DNA from: JAHBNG01 sp039028975
GTDB taxonomy: Bacteria; Chloroflexota; Anaerolineae; Caldilineales; Caldilineaceae
Length of the DNA stretch: 64,000 nt
Direction of reading: 5' to 3'
NCBI GenBank assembly: GCA_039028975.1
Contig: JBCCHB010000008.1
Span: 62,001 to 126,000 of the forward strand
Shown: positions 1 to 8,751 of the stretch, piece after piece
How positions within the stretch are numbered: position 1 is the first letter of the stretch
How the letters are laid out: each line of letters opens with the position of its first letter
The notes under the pieces: model-generated
Seen by the model: the letters and a program-made list of their open reading frames with translations, nothing else
What the model was told of the DNA's origin: nothing
Database searches by the model: none
Program-made: the position numbers and the translations under genes

Positions 1-1
1 G

Positions 2-997
2 GACGATGAGTGGCCGATAAAACCAGACGTACTATTTGAAGGCGGTAATGTCGCCAAGGATAGTTCTGACTTTCCAACGACGTGTGATGATTTATCTGTG
101 CTTTCAACCTTCCATCGTCCCTTAGAAAGTCACTTTTATCCCTTTAATATGACAAGTGCAGCTACTGCTCAGGCATCATGGTTCGCAGCACAGATCCAGG
201 CAAAATACCCTCAATATTGGCCTGAAACAATTAGGGGCTTAATGGTACATTCTGCTCGATGGCCTAACGTGCTAAAGTCTCAGTTTTGCACAGGGAATTC
301 AAAAGGGGATTACAAAAATTTACTTCGTATCTGCGGATATGGAGTGCCTAATCTTGATAGTGCAATGTCTAGTGCATCAAACGCTCTGACATTAATTGCC
401 GAGGCAGAGCTACAGCCGTTTGAAAAGAAGGCAGACGGTTCCGGATATCGAATTAAAGAGATGCATTTCTATGAGTTGCCTTGGCCAAGGGACGCATTAT
501 TGAGTTTGCCTCCTCTGGCTGAGGTTACAATGCGCGTAACACTTTCCTATTTTATCGAACCTGGTCCTGGCGAGATAGGTTGGAAGGATCGGTACCGATA
601 TCCATCACACGGACTTCGGTTTAAGTTGAACTCCCCCGGAGAATCTCAACGTGATTTTAAGACCAGAATAAATATTGCTGCCCGTGATGAAGATAACGAT
701 CATCCTGGCACACAAAGCCCTTCGGACCATTGGCTAATTGGTTACAATGCGAGACACAAAGGCTCTGTCCATTCTGATATCTGGCAAGGGAGTGCAGCAG
801 CTCTAGCATCATCTAATTTATTGGCTGTCTTCCCAACTGTAGGCTGGTGGAAAGAGAGAACCCATCTGAATCGATATTCAAGCAAAGCACGTTACTCGTT
901 GATTGTGTCAATAACGACTCCAGAAGAGGCAGTAGACTTGTATACCCCAGTCGCTACTCAAATCGGCTTAACAGTTCCTGTAACAATTCAAGTGTGA
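2..997 (+). CDS. Subtilisin-like (S8) serine peptidase, C-terminal part
   Basis: The reading frame is open to the left edge, so the N-terminus with the catalytic Asp and His is outside the window. What remains carries the conserved block IKPDVLFEGGNV, typical of the segment just before the catalytic serine in S8 peptidases. It is followed by NMTSAATAQAS at about residues 49-59 from the edge, which matches the family's GTSxAxA serine motif with Asn in place of Gly, and then by the helix TIRGLMVHSA. About 230 residues follow with a beta-rich look and no obvious domain. The gene ends at a TGA with no hairpin directly behind it. Peptidases of this large cytoplasmic-looking type are often found next to AAA ATPase genes in defence or accessory islands. 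That partner, if present, would lie to the left. The family is certain enough, but substrate and partner are unknown. Confidence 0.85.
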   Translation, partial: DDEWPIKPDVLFEGGNVAKDSSDFPTTCDDLSVLSTFHRPLESHFYPFNMTSAATAQASWFAAQIQAKYPQYWPETIRGLMVHSARWPNVLKSQFCTGNSKGDYKNLLRICGYGVPNLDSAMSSASNALTLIAEAELQPFEKKADGSGYRIKEMHFYELPWPRDALLSLPPLAEVTMRVTLSYFIEPGPGEIGWKDRYRYPSHGLRFKLNSPGESQRDFKTRINIAARDEDNDHPGTQSPSDHWLIGYNARHKGSVHSDIWQGSAAALASSNLLAVFPTVGWWKERTHLNRYSSKARYSLIVSITTPEEAVDLYTPVATQIGLTVPVTIQV

Positions 998-1142
998 TAC
1001 GATTTGGGTTCAAATAGTTGGCTTATCCCTCTCTTCACCTCAGCAATCGTCGGCCGCGAACACCCCAAGATCTCCACGAACTCATTATAACTCTTCCCAT
1101 CCGCAATAGAGCATCAATATTGCGATGTAACTTCTCATTGAC
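988..1142 (-). pseudogene. HTH (transposase-like) remnant with a frameshift
   Basis: Read on the minus strand, this stretch gives VNEKLHRNIDALLR, and then, after a shift of frame near 1103, ADGKSYNEFVEILGCSRPTI followed by AEVKRG. The pattern of a short helix followed by DGKSYxEFxEILGCSRPTIAxxKR resembles the N-terminal helix-turn-helix of IS630-type transposases or similar DNA-binding proteins. No start codon or remaining catalytic part is seen, and the end runs into the last bases of the peptidase gene. It is best read as a decayed insertion-sequence fragment. Identification is by eye only. Confidence 0.3.
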
Positions 1143-1346
1143 CCGGCTGCTCCACTATCTGTGTTTTACGAATACATGGCATGATACTTATGCATCCTTG
1201 TCTGTTTCTTAATTCCGCTCGATTTTTGCCTTTTCAGCCAGCCAGTCAACAGACATCCCGCGTAACCGTGTCGTCAATTGACCGACTGACTTCATAAGAC
1301 GGCTTTGTCTCTCTCTACTTACGAAACACAAACAAGGAGAGAGTTT

Positions 1347-1700
1347 ATGACCACCAGTCCACTTCAACATTCAGATGCTTCTACATCCATTAGTGCCCAG
1401 ATTGAGCGCCTTCGCACCTGCGATACGCCCAGAGTTCAAGAAACATTTCAAGCCGTGCTGGCAGAATTGCGAACCCGTGACGATGCCGACATGATCGCCA
1501 TTATCTGGCAAACGGATGACGTACAGATGCAGCGACCGGATCTAACAGTGGAACAGTCTCGTGACGTGCTGGCAAGGCTGGATAGATGCCATGATGCAAC
1601 CATCGGTATCAACTGGGATGTGATTGATTGCATAGCACATAACTGTTACTCAGAGCCTGATAATCTGGATGAACTACGTGAGTTGGCCGAAGTCGATTGA
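1347..1700 (+). CDS. Small acidic hypothetical protein
   Basis: This 117-residue protein is not recognised. The frame extends further upstream, but the ATG at 1347 is chosen because AAGGAGAGA lies just ahead of it at a good ribosome-binding distance. The product is acidic, rich in Asp, Glu, Arg and Thr, and mainly helical by appearance. It has no membrane segment or signal peptide. Upstream at 998-1346 only an HTH remnant is seen. Downstream a strong hairpin separates it from the convergent recombinase gene. The gene start resembles that of the small protein at 25491 in having a strong purine-rich ribosome-binding site, which is common among plasmid accessory genes. Its function is unknown. 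Confidence 0.6.
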   Translation: MTTSPLQHSDASTSISAQIERLRTCDTPRVQETFQAVLAELRTRDDADMIAIIWQTDDVQMQRPDLTVEQSRDVLARLDRCHDATIGINWDVIDCIAHNCYSEPDNLDELRELAEVD

Positions 1701-1716
1701 ACCATACCATTGCAAA

Positions 1717-1743
1717 AGAGCCGCTCCAATTTGGAGCGGCTCT
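1717..1743. terminator. Hairpin terminator between convergent genes
   Basis: A perfect 11-bp stem (AGAGCCGCTCC at 1717-1727, GGAGCGGCTCT at 1733-1743) encloses a 5-base AATTT loop. On the minus strand the stem runs into a short TTTT tract, so it suits the recombinase gene best. It also closes the plus-strand gene ending at 1700. Confidence 0.75.
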
Positions 1744-1781
1744 GCATACTGCGATACATGCATTAGGGATTCATTTGCGTA

Positions 1782-2384
1782 CTACACTTTTGCTGCATTC
1801 CGCGTATACGGACTAATCTCCACGCCCTGATGCCGTAGATAACTATACAACGTACTCTTCGAAATCGACAGCTTATCCGCAATTTGCTGTACACTCAGAA
1901 CGCCTTCTCGATAAAGCGTCTCGGCTGCTACGGCAGTTGCCTCAGCTTGCTTCGAAAGTCCTTTCGGACGCCCACCTAACCGACCTCTGGCACGGGCGGC
2001 TTTTAGACCGGCCTGGGTACGTTCGCGGATAAGGTCTCGTTCAAACTCGGCCAGGGATGCAAAGATGTTGAAGATGAGTCTTCCCTGTGGAGTTGTCGTA
2101 TCGACCGGATCGTTGAGGCTGATCAATCCTACTTCTTTTTTCATCAGGTCGTTGCCCAACTGCACAAGGTGCGGCAGTGATCGCCCTAGCCTGTCCAACT
2201 TCCAGACAACCAAAACGTCATCAGGGCAAAGCTCATTCAGCACTTCGTTCAGAATTTTGCGCTCGGTTTTTGCACCGCTGACAACCTCTCGGTAGATTTT
2301 TCTACACTTCGCCGCTCGAAGTGCATCTTCCTGCAAATCGAAACTTTGATCTTTAGTGCTGACTCGTGCATAGCCGATTTTCAT
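1782..2384 (-). CDS. Serine recombinase (resolvase/invertase family)
   Basis: This 200-residue protein is the usual size of the Tn3-resolvase/Hin group. The N-terminal catalytic domain starts MKIGYARVSTKDQ, with the nucleophilic serine at residue 9. It continues with VVWKLDRLGRS near residues 59-69 and the EFERDLIRERTQAGLKAARA helix near 113-132, all hallmarks of the family. The C-terminal 45 residues form a Hin-like helix-turn-helix (VQQIADKLSISKSTLYSYL) that would bind the recombination site. Such enzymes resolve plasmid multimers or transposon cointegrates, or invert DNA. No transposase gene is next to it, so multimer resolution for this replicon is plausible. It starts at ATG 2384. A candidate site region lies upstream. 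Confidence 0.93.
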   Translation of the reverse strand: MKIGYARVSTKDQSFDLQEDALRAAKCRKIYREVVSGAKTERKILNEVLNELCPDDVLVVWKLDRLGRSLPHLVQLGNDLMKKEVGLISLNDPVDTTTPQGRLIFNIFASLAEFERDLIRERTQAGLKAARARGRLGGRPKGLSKQAEATAVAAETLYREGVLSVQQIADKLSISKSTLYSYLRHQGVEISPYTRNAAKV

Positions 2385-2809
2385 GGCGCAACTGTAAACG
2401 GTTCGTGATACTCATGTCAACGACAATTACATAGACTTTGATTCGCTAGACCAGATATTCAAACAATGGGAGGCGCGAGAAACGGAGGTTGGTGAATTTT
2501 GTGGAGGTGGCGTTTGAGGAGTTCAACTAAACGGTCGTTATTTCGGACTCATGTAAGCGGGCGTTTTGCTTTGAGGCTGGGTGGACTATGGTGTGAGGGG
2601 TGAACATGCGCTATTGTTGTCAATGTCGCAAAAGCTAGGAGATTTGCACCACCGAACGCGCGTGCATAGCGAAAGAAAATTCCAATATCAAGCGTCTATT
2701 TAGAGGGTGAGGTAACCTCCCATGATCTCGAAACTTTTTGGTTAAGCCTAAGTTATAAGCCCTAAAATTCTCGGCTATACCTATTCGCCATGAATCGGAA
2801 GATGAAAAA
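2385..2809. other. Non-coding region upstream of recombinase and membrane protein
   Basis: This 425-bp gap lies between divergently transcribed genes and has no convincing coding frame. It holds TGTCAACGACA at about 2414-2424, a small inverted repeat (TGTC/GACA), and a similar TTGTCAATGTCGC near 2617. TGTC/GACA half-sites are typical of resolvase-bound sequences, so the recombination site may be here. This is weak evidence. Confidence 0.3.
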
Positions 2810-3829
2810 ATGACGATAACCTCATCAGATTCCCCTGAACCAACCACTCCAGAGATGAGCAACATCCATGGCTCGCAGAAAGCAGTCTTAAGAAAAATCA
2901 CGTCTATCAATGTGAAAAGAAAAATTCATTTACTGTCTCCCAAAAACACAGTTATAGCGGCTGTGGTTGGCATTGTGGTCGGAGGTATTCTGTTTCTGGC
3001 CGGATCACAGGTTAATCCAGAGAGTGCTAAATTTGTAAAGACACCACAATTCATCACATGGTATCTTCTAATTTTAATCCTCCCGGCATACTGGTCTATA
3101 GTGGTGATTCCGCTGTGGCAATCCGTTGGTGATTTCGACCAACCTAAGCGAACTACTTTCATAACAGTTTTGGGCTCAGCTTTAGTGATAATTGTTGGAC
3201 TAGCAGTTGAGCCGATCCTAACATATGCAACAGGGTCCGGTTCGTTTTCGTTCGTAGAGAGCCCTCTAGCATACCATTGGATTCGTATGTCTATCCTGAT
3301 GACTCTTGGCTTAGCAACTGTGGCGCCCGCTGTAACTGGAATATGGTACGTAAGTAGGACTGCAAGTCAGATAGCTTCACAGAGTCGAATTCACAATGAG
3401 CATATTGAGGCATTAGTATGGCTTCGCGTTCGACTCCAGTGGTACATCACAGTCCTTGGCATTGTGGTTGGCCTGGTAACTCTTGCGACAGGGGCGTTAA
3501 GAAATGCAATTCTTGCATTTGACCCTATTCAGAAAACGACCTTTACTGTCGAGATTGTACTCGTGTATGGTGGCTTGTTTACTCTCCTGCTAGCCTTTGT
3601 TTATGTTCCAGTTCACCAATCATTGTTAAGAGTAGGGCGTTATGTTCGTGACGAGGCTTTTCCAATAAATTCACTTTCACGAAGCAATTGGGACGAATGG
3701 TTCTCGAGAAGAAATGATTTCGAAGAATTGCTGCACCTGAAAAGTAATTCTTACGAGAGTTTTCAGACAGGAGTGCTAATTCTCGGTCCTTTGCTCACTG
3801 GCTTGGTTGCTATTTTGCTTGAACAGTAA
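2810..3829 (+). CDS. Polytopic membrane protein, function unknown
   Basis: This 339-residue protein has about seven hydrophobic segments, near residues 45-67, 80-103, 111-133, 150-176, 205-228, 245-268 and 318-338. It starts with a roughly 40-residue polar, Ser/Pro/Lys-rich tail and has no signal peptide. I do not recognise a family. Between the sixth and seventh segments lies a soluble stretch of about 50 residues with many charged and aromatic residues (WDEWFSRRNDFEELLHLK), probably cytoplasmic. The ATG at 2810 is used, but its ribosome-binding site is weak. It stands alone ahead of the EAD1-STAND gene on the same strand, 149 bp away, and could be co-expressed with it. A role as a membrane partner of that protein is only a guess. 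Confidence 0.7.
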   Translation: MTITSSDSPEPTTPEMSNIHGSQKAVLRKITSINVKRKIHLLSPKNTVIAAVVGIVVGGILFLAGSQVNPESAKFVKTPQFITWYLLILILPAYWSIVVIPLWQSVGDFDQPKRTTFITVLGSALVIIVGLAVEPILTYATGSGSFSFVESPLAYHWIRMSILMTLGLATVAPAVTGIWYVSRTASQIASQSRIHNEHIEALVWLRVRLQWYITVLGIVVGLVTLATGALRNAILAFDPIQKTTFTVEIVLVYGGLFTLLLAFVYVPVHQSLLRVGRYVRDEAFPINSLSRSNWDEWFSRRNDFEELLHLKSNSYESFQTGVLILGPLLTGLVAILLEQ

Positions 3830-3978
3830 GATTCCCTGATTCGGACCAACATAAAGCGTGCCAGCACCTTCACCAGATCTCGTCCCAATAAGCTACCAAA
3901 ACTGTCTACTTTTCAGTATAATATTTTCATCCAGGTACAAAACATACGATACGTCGATACGCACGGAATCTCGTCCTT

Positions 3979-6900
3979 ATGCAGGTCCAGCCAACACCCC
4001 AACAACTTGAAGAACTCCAAAAAGCCCTTCTTGATGCGTTCGACCATGCTGCATTAACGCAACTAACCAGAATACACCTAAATCTCAGACTAGAATGGAT
4101 TACTCCAGTCATTGGCAAGCGCGATCTGACGACAATAGTTATAGACTTAGTTGACTACTATGCCAGTCAAGAAAACGGTCTCAAAGTTCTGCATCAAGCT
4201 GCTATTAATGCAAATCCGACAAATCGATTGCTGCAAAAGTTATTCGCTGATTGGAAACCACTCACATTTGTCAAGATTGAGTTGCGAGATGATCATCCTC
4301 ACCACATTATCATAATGGGTGACTCAATTGCAGGTGATAATTTCGATGTTAGCAATATTGACGGACAAGGGATTGCAATCGGGCGGAATGCACAGGCTAC
4401 AGTCAACAACTTTATCCAACAGTCGCTGAGCACAGTCGATGAAACTGAAAAAGCGCGGTTATTAGAGCAACAGCGTCTCGCAGAGGGTGTCCGTGATTAT
4501 GCCGCACGGCTTAGAATACTGGCGTCTAATGACATTGATGCATGGGCCGGAGGCCCATACCGAGGTCTCATTTCCTATACAATGAGGGAATCAGCACTCT
4601 TTTTCGGTCGTAGTCATGCACAAGCCCAGCTACTCGAGCAAATCCGTAGCAATCGGTTGACTGTATTACAATCTGAGTCAGGAGCAGGCAAAAGCTCCCT
4701 ATTACAGGCTGGTATTATGCCGCGCTTACTCGGAGCAGGCCATTTACCAATAGTTCTACGTCCTTATGACGAATCACCTGGTAGCAAGCTGCGCAAGCTC
4801 TTTCTGCCCAGTATCAATAAGAATTCTGCATTAGCCCAAGTTCCATTGCGCGAGTATCTGCGACAAGTCTCAAACGTGGTAGGCACAGAGAGAACACTCT
4901 ACCTGATGATTGATCAGTTTGAAGAGTTTTTCACTTTATTAGCGAATGAGACAGCAGCTGCCTTTGTAGATGAATTAGCTGATTGTATTGAGGACCAAAC
5001 TCTCAATGCGCACTGGTTATTAGCCGTACGAAGCGAATTTTTTGGTGACCTAGCCAACTTCCGCCCTCGTATCAATCCCTTTCAGTTCGACTATCGCCTC
5101 AATTGCCTGACGCGAGATGAAGCTCAACAGGCAATTGCTGGACCAGCAAGATTATTTAGGATAAAAATTGATACTGAACTCATATCCTACATTTTAGATA
5201 ATCTACAAGACAAGAATGAGGTTTCACCGCCGCAGATTCAACTGGTCTGTACGGCACTCTATACAATATTACAAGAGGAACGAAAGGCAGCTCTCGACAC
5301 AATTAGTCAATTTACCCTCTCAATGTTCGACCAGGAAGGAGGAGTAAATGGTATCCTCCGTGGGCATTTGAATCGGGTCCTATTGAACGCTTTTTCACAC
5401 GAAAGTGAACGAAAGTTCGCCCGTCAATTGCTTGTGGAGCTATTAACATCGGAGCGTCGTCGCATCCGGCTCACCCGTAGCGAACTAGCTAAGCGATTCT
5501 CCGATGAACAACTCAGCACAGCTAACCTTGACCTTATACTAAGTGTATTAGTAGACAATCGGTTGGTCAATGCCGATGACGCAGAAAATATAGATGATGC
5601 AACGTACGAGTTGGCTCATGACTATCTAATAGAGGAGATTCAACTCGATCCAGAAGTCCAGGCACAAAAAGCAGCCCAGGAGTTACTCGATCAAGAGACA
5701 CAATATTATAAACGACACGGTACATTGCTAAGTACGGATAAGTTCGACATAATCAATAGTCAGCAAACAGGACTTGTGCTGGATTCACCATCAGAGGAAT
5801 TGCTCTCCAAGAGTAAAGAGGCTATTGAAAAGGAGATACGTGAGCGGGAAGCTGCTCGGCAGCTAGAATTGGAGCAAGCACAAAGACTAGCGGATGTACA
5901 GAAAAAGCGTGCAGAAGAAAGCGCGGCGAGTGAACGGCAGCAGCGCCGATCAGCTAATTATCTACGATTACTGGCTATAGGACTTGGGTTAGCTGCTTTA
6001 GCTGCTGGGTTTACGACTTGGTTCGCTTTTCGGCAAAGCAATATCGCCACAGCAGGCATGCTTGCGATACAAGCGCGAGACCAATCTGATCTACGATTAG
6101 CAACCCTCCTCGCTCTAGAGGCAGAATCGCTTGCGCCTATGGTTACCGATGCCAATTCACTGCTTACACACGATCTGTTCGAGAGAAATAGGTTATTCTA
6201 TGTCGACGAACGTACAGATTATGTAGAGCACTCAGGTGGCGTTATCGGCGCAGCATGGAGTCCTGATGGGAAAATCTTGGCGTCTAGCTCAGATGATAGC
6301 ACTATAAGACTATGGGATGTTGATGGCAGCAAAACGCCTCGAATCCTGACTGACCATACGGATAGTGTCAATAGTATATCCTGGAGTCCTGATGGAACGA
6401 GCCTTGCTTCCGGTTCGTCAGACGAATCCATTAGGCTTTGGGATATAGCTACAAGCGTACCAGTACGGAGCTTGTTAGGGCATTCGGGGCCTGTCAATAC
6501 TGTAGCTTGGAGCCCAGATGGAACTATGCTGGCCTCTGGTGGATCCGATAGTAAAATCATTCTGTGGAACGTAGTCACTGGTAGACAAGTTCAACTCCTG
6601 CAGGGACATGCAGACAACATATGGACTGCAACCAAGGATACAAACAGTGCTAGACGTGCTTCGGGGGTTATGAGCGTAGCTTGGAGTCCCGATGGAACTA
6701 TGCTGGCCTCTGGTGGATCCGATAGTAAAATCATTCTGTGGAACGTAGTCACTGGTAGACAAGTTCAACTCCTGCAAGGGCATGGTTTTTGGGTTTTGAG
6801 CGTGGCCTGGAGCCCAGATGGAACTATGCTAGCTTCTGGTTCAGAGGATAAAACGATAAAGCTATGGGACGTGATAACTGGTGAAACTAAACAGACTCTT

Positions 6901-8334
6901 CAAAATCATATATCTGGTATATCGACAGTGGCCTGGAGTCCCGATGGAAAGATACTCGCTTCTGGTGCTGGTGACACTATCGGGAACGATCTTGCTATCA
7001 AACTGTGGGACGTTGCAACTGGTGATACCATTCAAACATTAGCTGGCCATAGGAATCATGTAAGAACAGTGGCCTGGAGTCCCGATGGAATGACGATAGC
7101 GTCTGGGGCACTGGACAAGACTGTCAAGCTATGGAGAATGACGCTAGGAAAGTCGATACAGACGCTAAGTGGGCATGTGTCTGGTATAACAAGTGTGGCT
7201 TGGAGTCCCGATGGAACTGCCTTAGCCTCTGGTTCAGAGGATCGTACGGTTATTCTATGGGATTTGAGCAAGGAAAACGAAGTACGTCCATTAATCGGTC
7301 ATAATTCCGGTGTGAGAAGCGTAGCTTGGAGTCCGGATGGTTCACTTTTGGCTTCTGGATCTGGAGGGGGGCTTTTTGGGAATGACTATACTATCAAGCT
7401 ATGGGAACCGACTACTGGAAGACTAGAGCAGAGTTTAGCAGGTCACACCTCCAGTGTTGAAAGTATAGCTTGGAGTCCCGACGGTTCAACTTTAGCTTCA
7501 GGTGCCAATCATCCTGCTTGGAGCTTCGATACTAATAGACTCTGGAATATAGCAACCGGCGAGCCAATAGAAAACTTTATGACTCTAATAGGTCATCAGT
7601 CGAACGTCAATAGTGTAGCGTGGAGTCCGGATGGCTCGACTCTAGCTTCAGGTGCTGGTGATGTCATGAGGGGAGAAAATACTATTAAACTTTGGGATAT
7701 TACACGAGATGGTATACTCGGATCTCTAAGTGGGCATAAATCGAGTGTAAATAGCGTTGCATGGAGTCCAGATGGCACATTACTTGTCTCAGGCTCAGCA
7801 GACAACACAATCAAGCTATGGGACGTAAAAACGCTTCGTGTTGTCAAGACACTAAGGGGTCACAAAGACGGTGTAACAAGTATAGCCTGGAGTCCAGATG
7901 GAACTACCTTAGCCTCTGGCTCACTAGACAGCACAATTAGGCTATGGGATGCAGCTACAGGTGAATTATTACATACCCTCCAAGGCCATACTGATCTTGT
8001 GTCAAGCGTCGCTTGGAGTCCTGATAGCACAACTTTAGCCTCTGGCTCATTTGACAACACAATCAAACTGTGGCCAGTTCAGTTAATAAGTAATCCATGT
8101 ATTTTAGTTACTGATAACTTGAGTACAACCGAATGGAAACAATTTCACCCAGGAATGATTAGCCGTTCACCCTGTACGCCTTTCTCTAATAATACTCTAC
8201 CAAATGCGCAGGCTGTTACTAATGGCCGAAGACAAAGTTTTTTCATGATACCCCAATTAAAGAGCGTTATAGCAGCTGGATTAGGGCTAGTTGGACTACT
8301 AGTGCTACAACGTATATATATTAGAATACAGTAA
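3979..8334 (+). CDS. EAD1-nSTAND1 NTPase with 14 WD40 repeats and two membrane segments
   Basis: This 1451-residue signalling NTPase has several parts. Residues 1-95 are a small helical domain matching effector-associated domain 1 (EAD1). A Gly/Asp-rich beta linker (MGDSIAGDNFDVSNI) and a short coiled coil follow. The STAND module has PYRGLISYTMRESALFFGR, Walker A SGAGKSS (K238) and Walker B LYLMIDQFEEFF (D312). A charged coiled coil near 600-655 leads to a membrane segment at about 663-685. Fourteen WD40 repeats (AWSPDG cores) run from about 751 to 1370, enough for two seven-bladed propellers. A last hydrophobic helix sits near 1431-1448. In such conflict proteins the propellers sense a trigger, the NTPase oligomerises, and the EAD recruits a separate effector bearing the same EAD. 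No effector is encoded nearby. Repeats 3 and 4 are almost identical in DNA. Confidence 0.9.
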   Translation: MQVQPTPQQLEELQKALLDAFDHAALTQLTRIHLNLRLEWITPVIGKRDLTTIVIDLVDYYASQENGLKVLHQAAINANPTNRLLQKLFADWKPLTFVKIELRDDHPHHIIIMGDSIAGDNFDVSNIDGQGIAIGRNAQATVNNFIQQSLSTVDETEKARLLEQQRLAEGVRDYAARLRILASNDIDAWAGGPYRGLISYTMRESALFFGRSHAQAQLLEQIRSNRLTVLQSESGAGKSSLLQAGIMPRLLGAGHLPIVLRPYDESPGSKLRKLFLPSINKNSALAQVPLREYLRQVSNVVGTERTLYLMIDQFEEFFTLLANETAAAFVDELADCIEDQTLNAHWLLAVRSEFFGDLANFRPRINPFQFDYRLNCLTRDEAQQAIAGPARLFRIKIDTELISYILDNLQDKNEVSPPQIQLVCTALYTILQEERKAALDTISQFTLSMFDQEGGVNGILRGHLNRVLLNAFSHESERKFARQLLVELLTSERRRIRLTRSELAKRFSDEQLSTANLDLILSVLVDNRLVNADDAENIDDATYELAHDYLIEEIQLDPEVQAQKAAQELLDQETQYYKRHGTLLSTDKFDIINSQQTGLVLDSPSEELLSKSKEAIEKEIREREAARQLELEQAQRLADVQKKRAEESAASERQQRRSANYLRLLAIGLGLAALAAGFTTWFAFRQSNIATAGMLAIQARDQSDLRLATLLALEAESLAPMVTDANSLLTHDLFERNRLFYVDERTDYVEHSGGVIGAAWSPDGKILASSSDDSTIRLWDVDGSKTPRILTDHTDSVNSISWSPDGTSLASGSSDESIRLWDIATSVPVRSLLGHSGPVNTVAWSPDGTMLASGGSDSKIILWNVVTGRQVQLLQGHADNIWTATKDTNSARRASGVMSVAWSPDGTMLASGGSDSKIILWNVVTGRQVQLLQGHGFWVLSVAWSPDGTMLASGSEDKTIKLWDVITGETKQTLQNHISGISTVAWSPDGKILASGAGDTIGNDLAIKLWDVATGDTIQTLAGHRNHVRTVAWSPDGMTIASGALDKTVKLWRMTLGKSIQTLSGHVSGITSVAWSPDGTALASGSEDRTVILWDLSKENEVRPLIGHNSGVRSVAWSPDGSLLASGSGGGLFGNDYTIKLWEPTTGRLEQSLAGHTSSVESIAWSPDGSTLASGANHPAWSFDTNRLWNIATGEPIENFMTLIGHQSNVNSVAWSPDGSTLASGAGDVMRGENTIKLWDITRDGILGSLSGHKSSVNSVAWSPDGTLLVSGSADNTIKLWDVKTLRVVKTLRGHKDGVTSIAWSPDGTTLASGSLDSTIRLWDAATGELLHTLQGHTDLVSSVAWSPDSTTLASGSFDNTIKLWPVQLISNPCILVTDNLSTTEWKQFHPGMISRSPCTPFSNNTLPNAQAVTNGRRQSFFMIPQLKSVIAAGLGLVGLLVLQRIYIRIQ
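6502..6784 (+). repeat. Near-identical duplicated WD40 unit
   Basis: Bases 6502-6610 and 6676-6784 (109 bp, offset 174 bp) differ at only about four positions, all of which leave the protein unchanged or nearly so. Other repeats in the gene are much more diverged. Between them lies a non-repeat insert (ADNIWTATKDTNSARRASG). This marks a recent internal duplication. Confidence 0.85.
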
Positions 8335-8751
8335 ACCCTTCGTTGAAGATCGGAGACTGTTGAGTCGTATAGGTGTAAAACTCTACACTTAACCTTGCAG
8401 ACACGTCGGAAGAGGTCATGCCCTTGAGGGAGGTAATGATGTTCGATTGATTCACCCGTTTGTCATGCCCTGCTACGCGACTTTACTGGCTTCGAGGCAT
8501 GACAAACAAACTCACAATCGCCAGGTTGTTCACCAAGACAATAACACTCGAGATGTGACAAAATCTGACACTGTCTGATAGGTCGGATGCTACTTTTTAC
8601 AGGTATAGGCAATTCCCACCAACGGATACATTTGTTTGCGTCGTGACGAACCGATTGGTACCAATCTTTGCTATCGTATCGTTAGAATAAAGATCTAGTA
8701 CTCAATTGGTACAGAAACCAGCCGCTATTTTTCTTCTCATCAGCTTTGATG
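8335..8751. other. Non-coding gap between convergent genes, with palindromes
   Basis: No coding frame is seen in these 417 bp. They hold a perfect 12-bp inverted repeat with arms GTTTGTCATGCC at 8458-8469 and 8496-8507, separated by 26 bp. It could terminate the STAND gene transcript or be a protein-binding site. A 14-bp perfect palindrome GATTGGTACCAATC lies at 8653-8666, and its ATTGGTAC core recurs at 8704-8711. Confidence 0.5.

Noticed and set aside
1018..1212. Plus-strand 64-codon frame from TTG
   Set aside because: It has no ribosome-binding site and an unlikely composition. The opposite strand carries the HTH remnant that explains the open frame.
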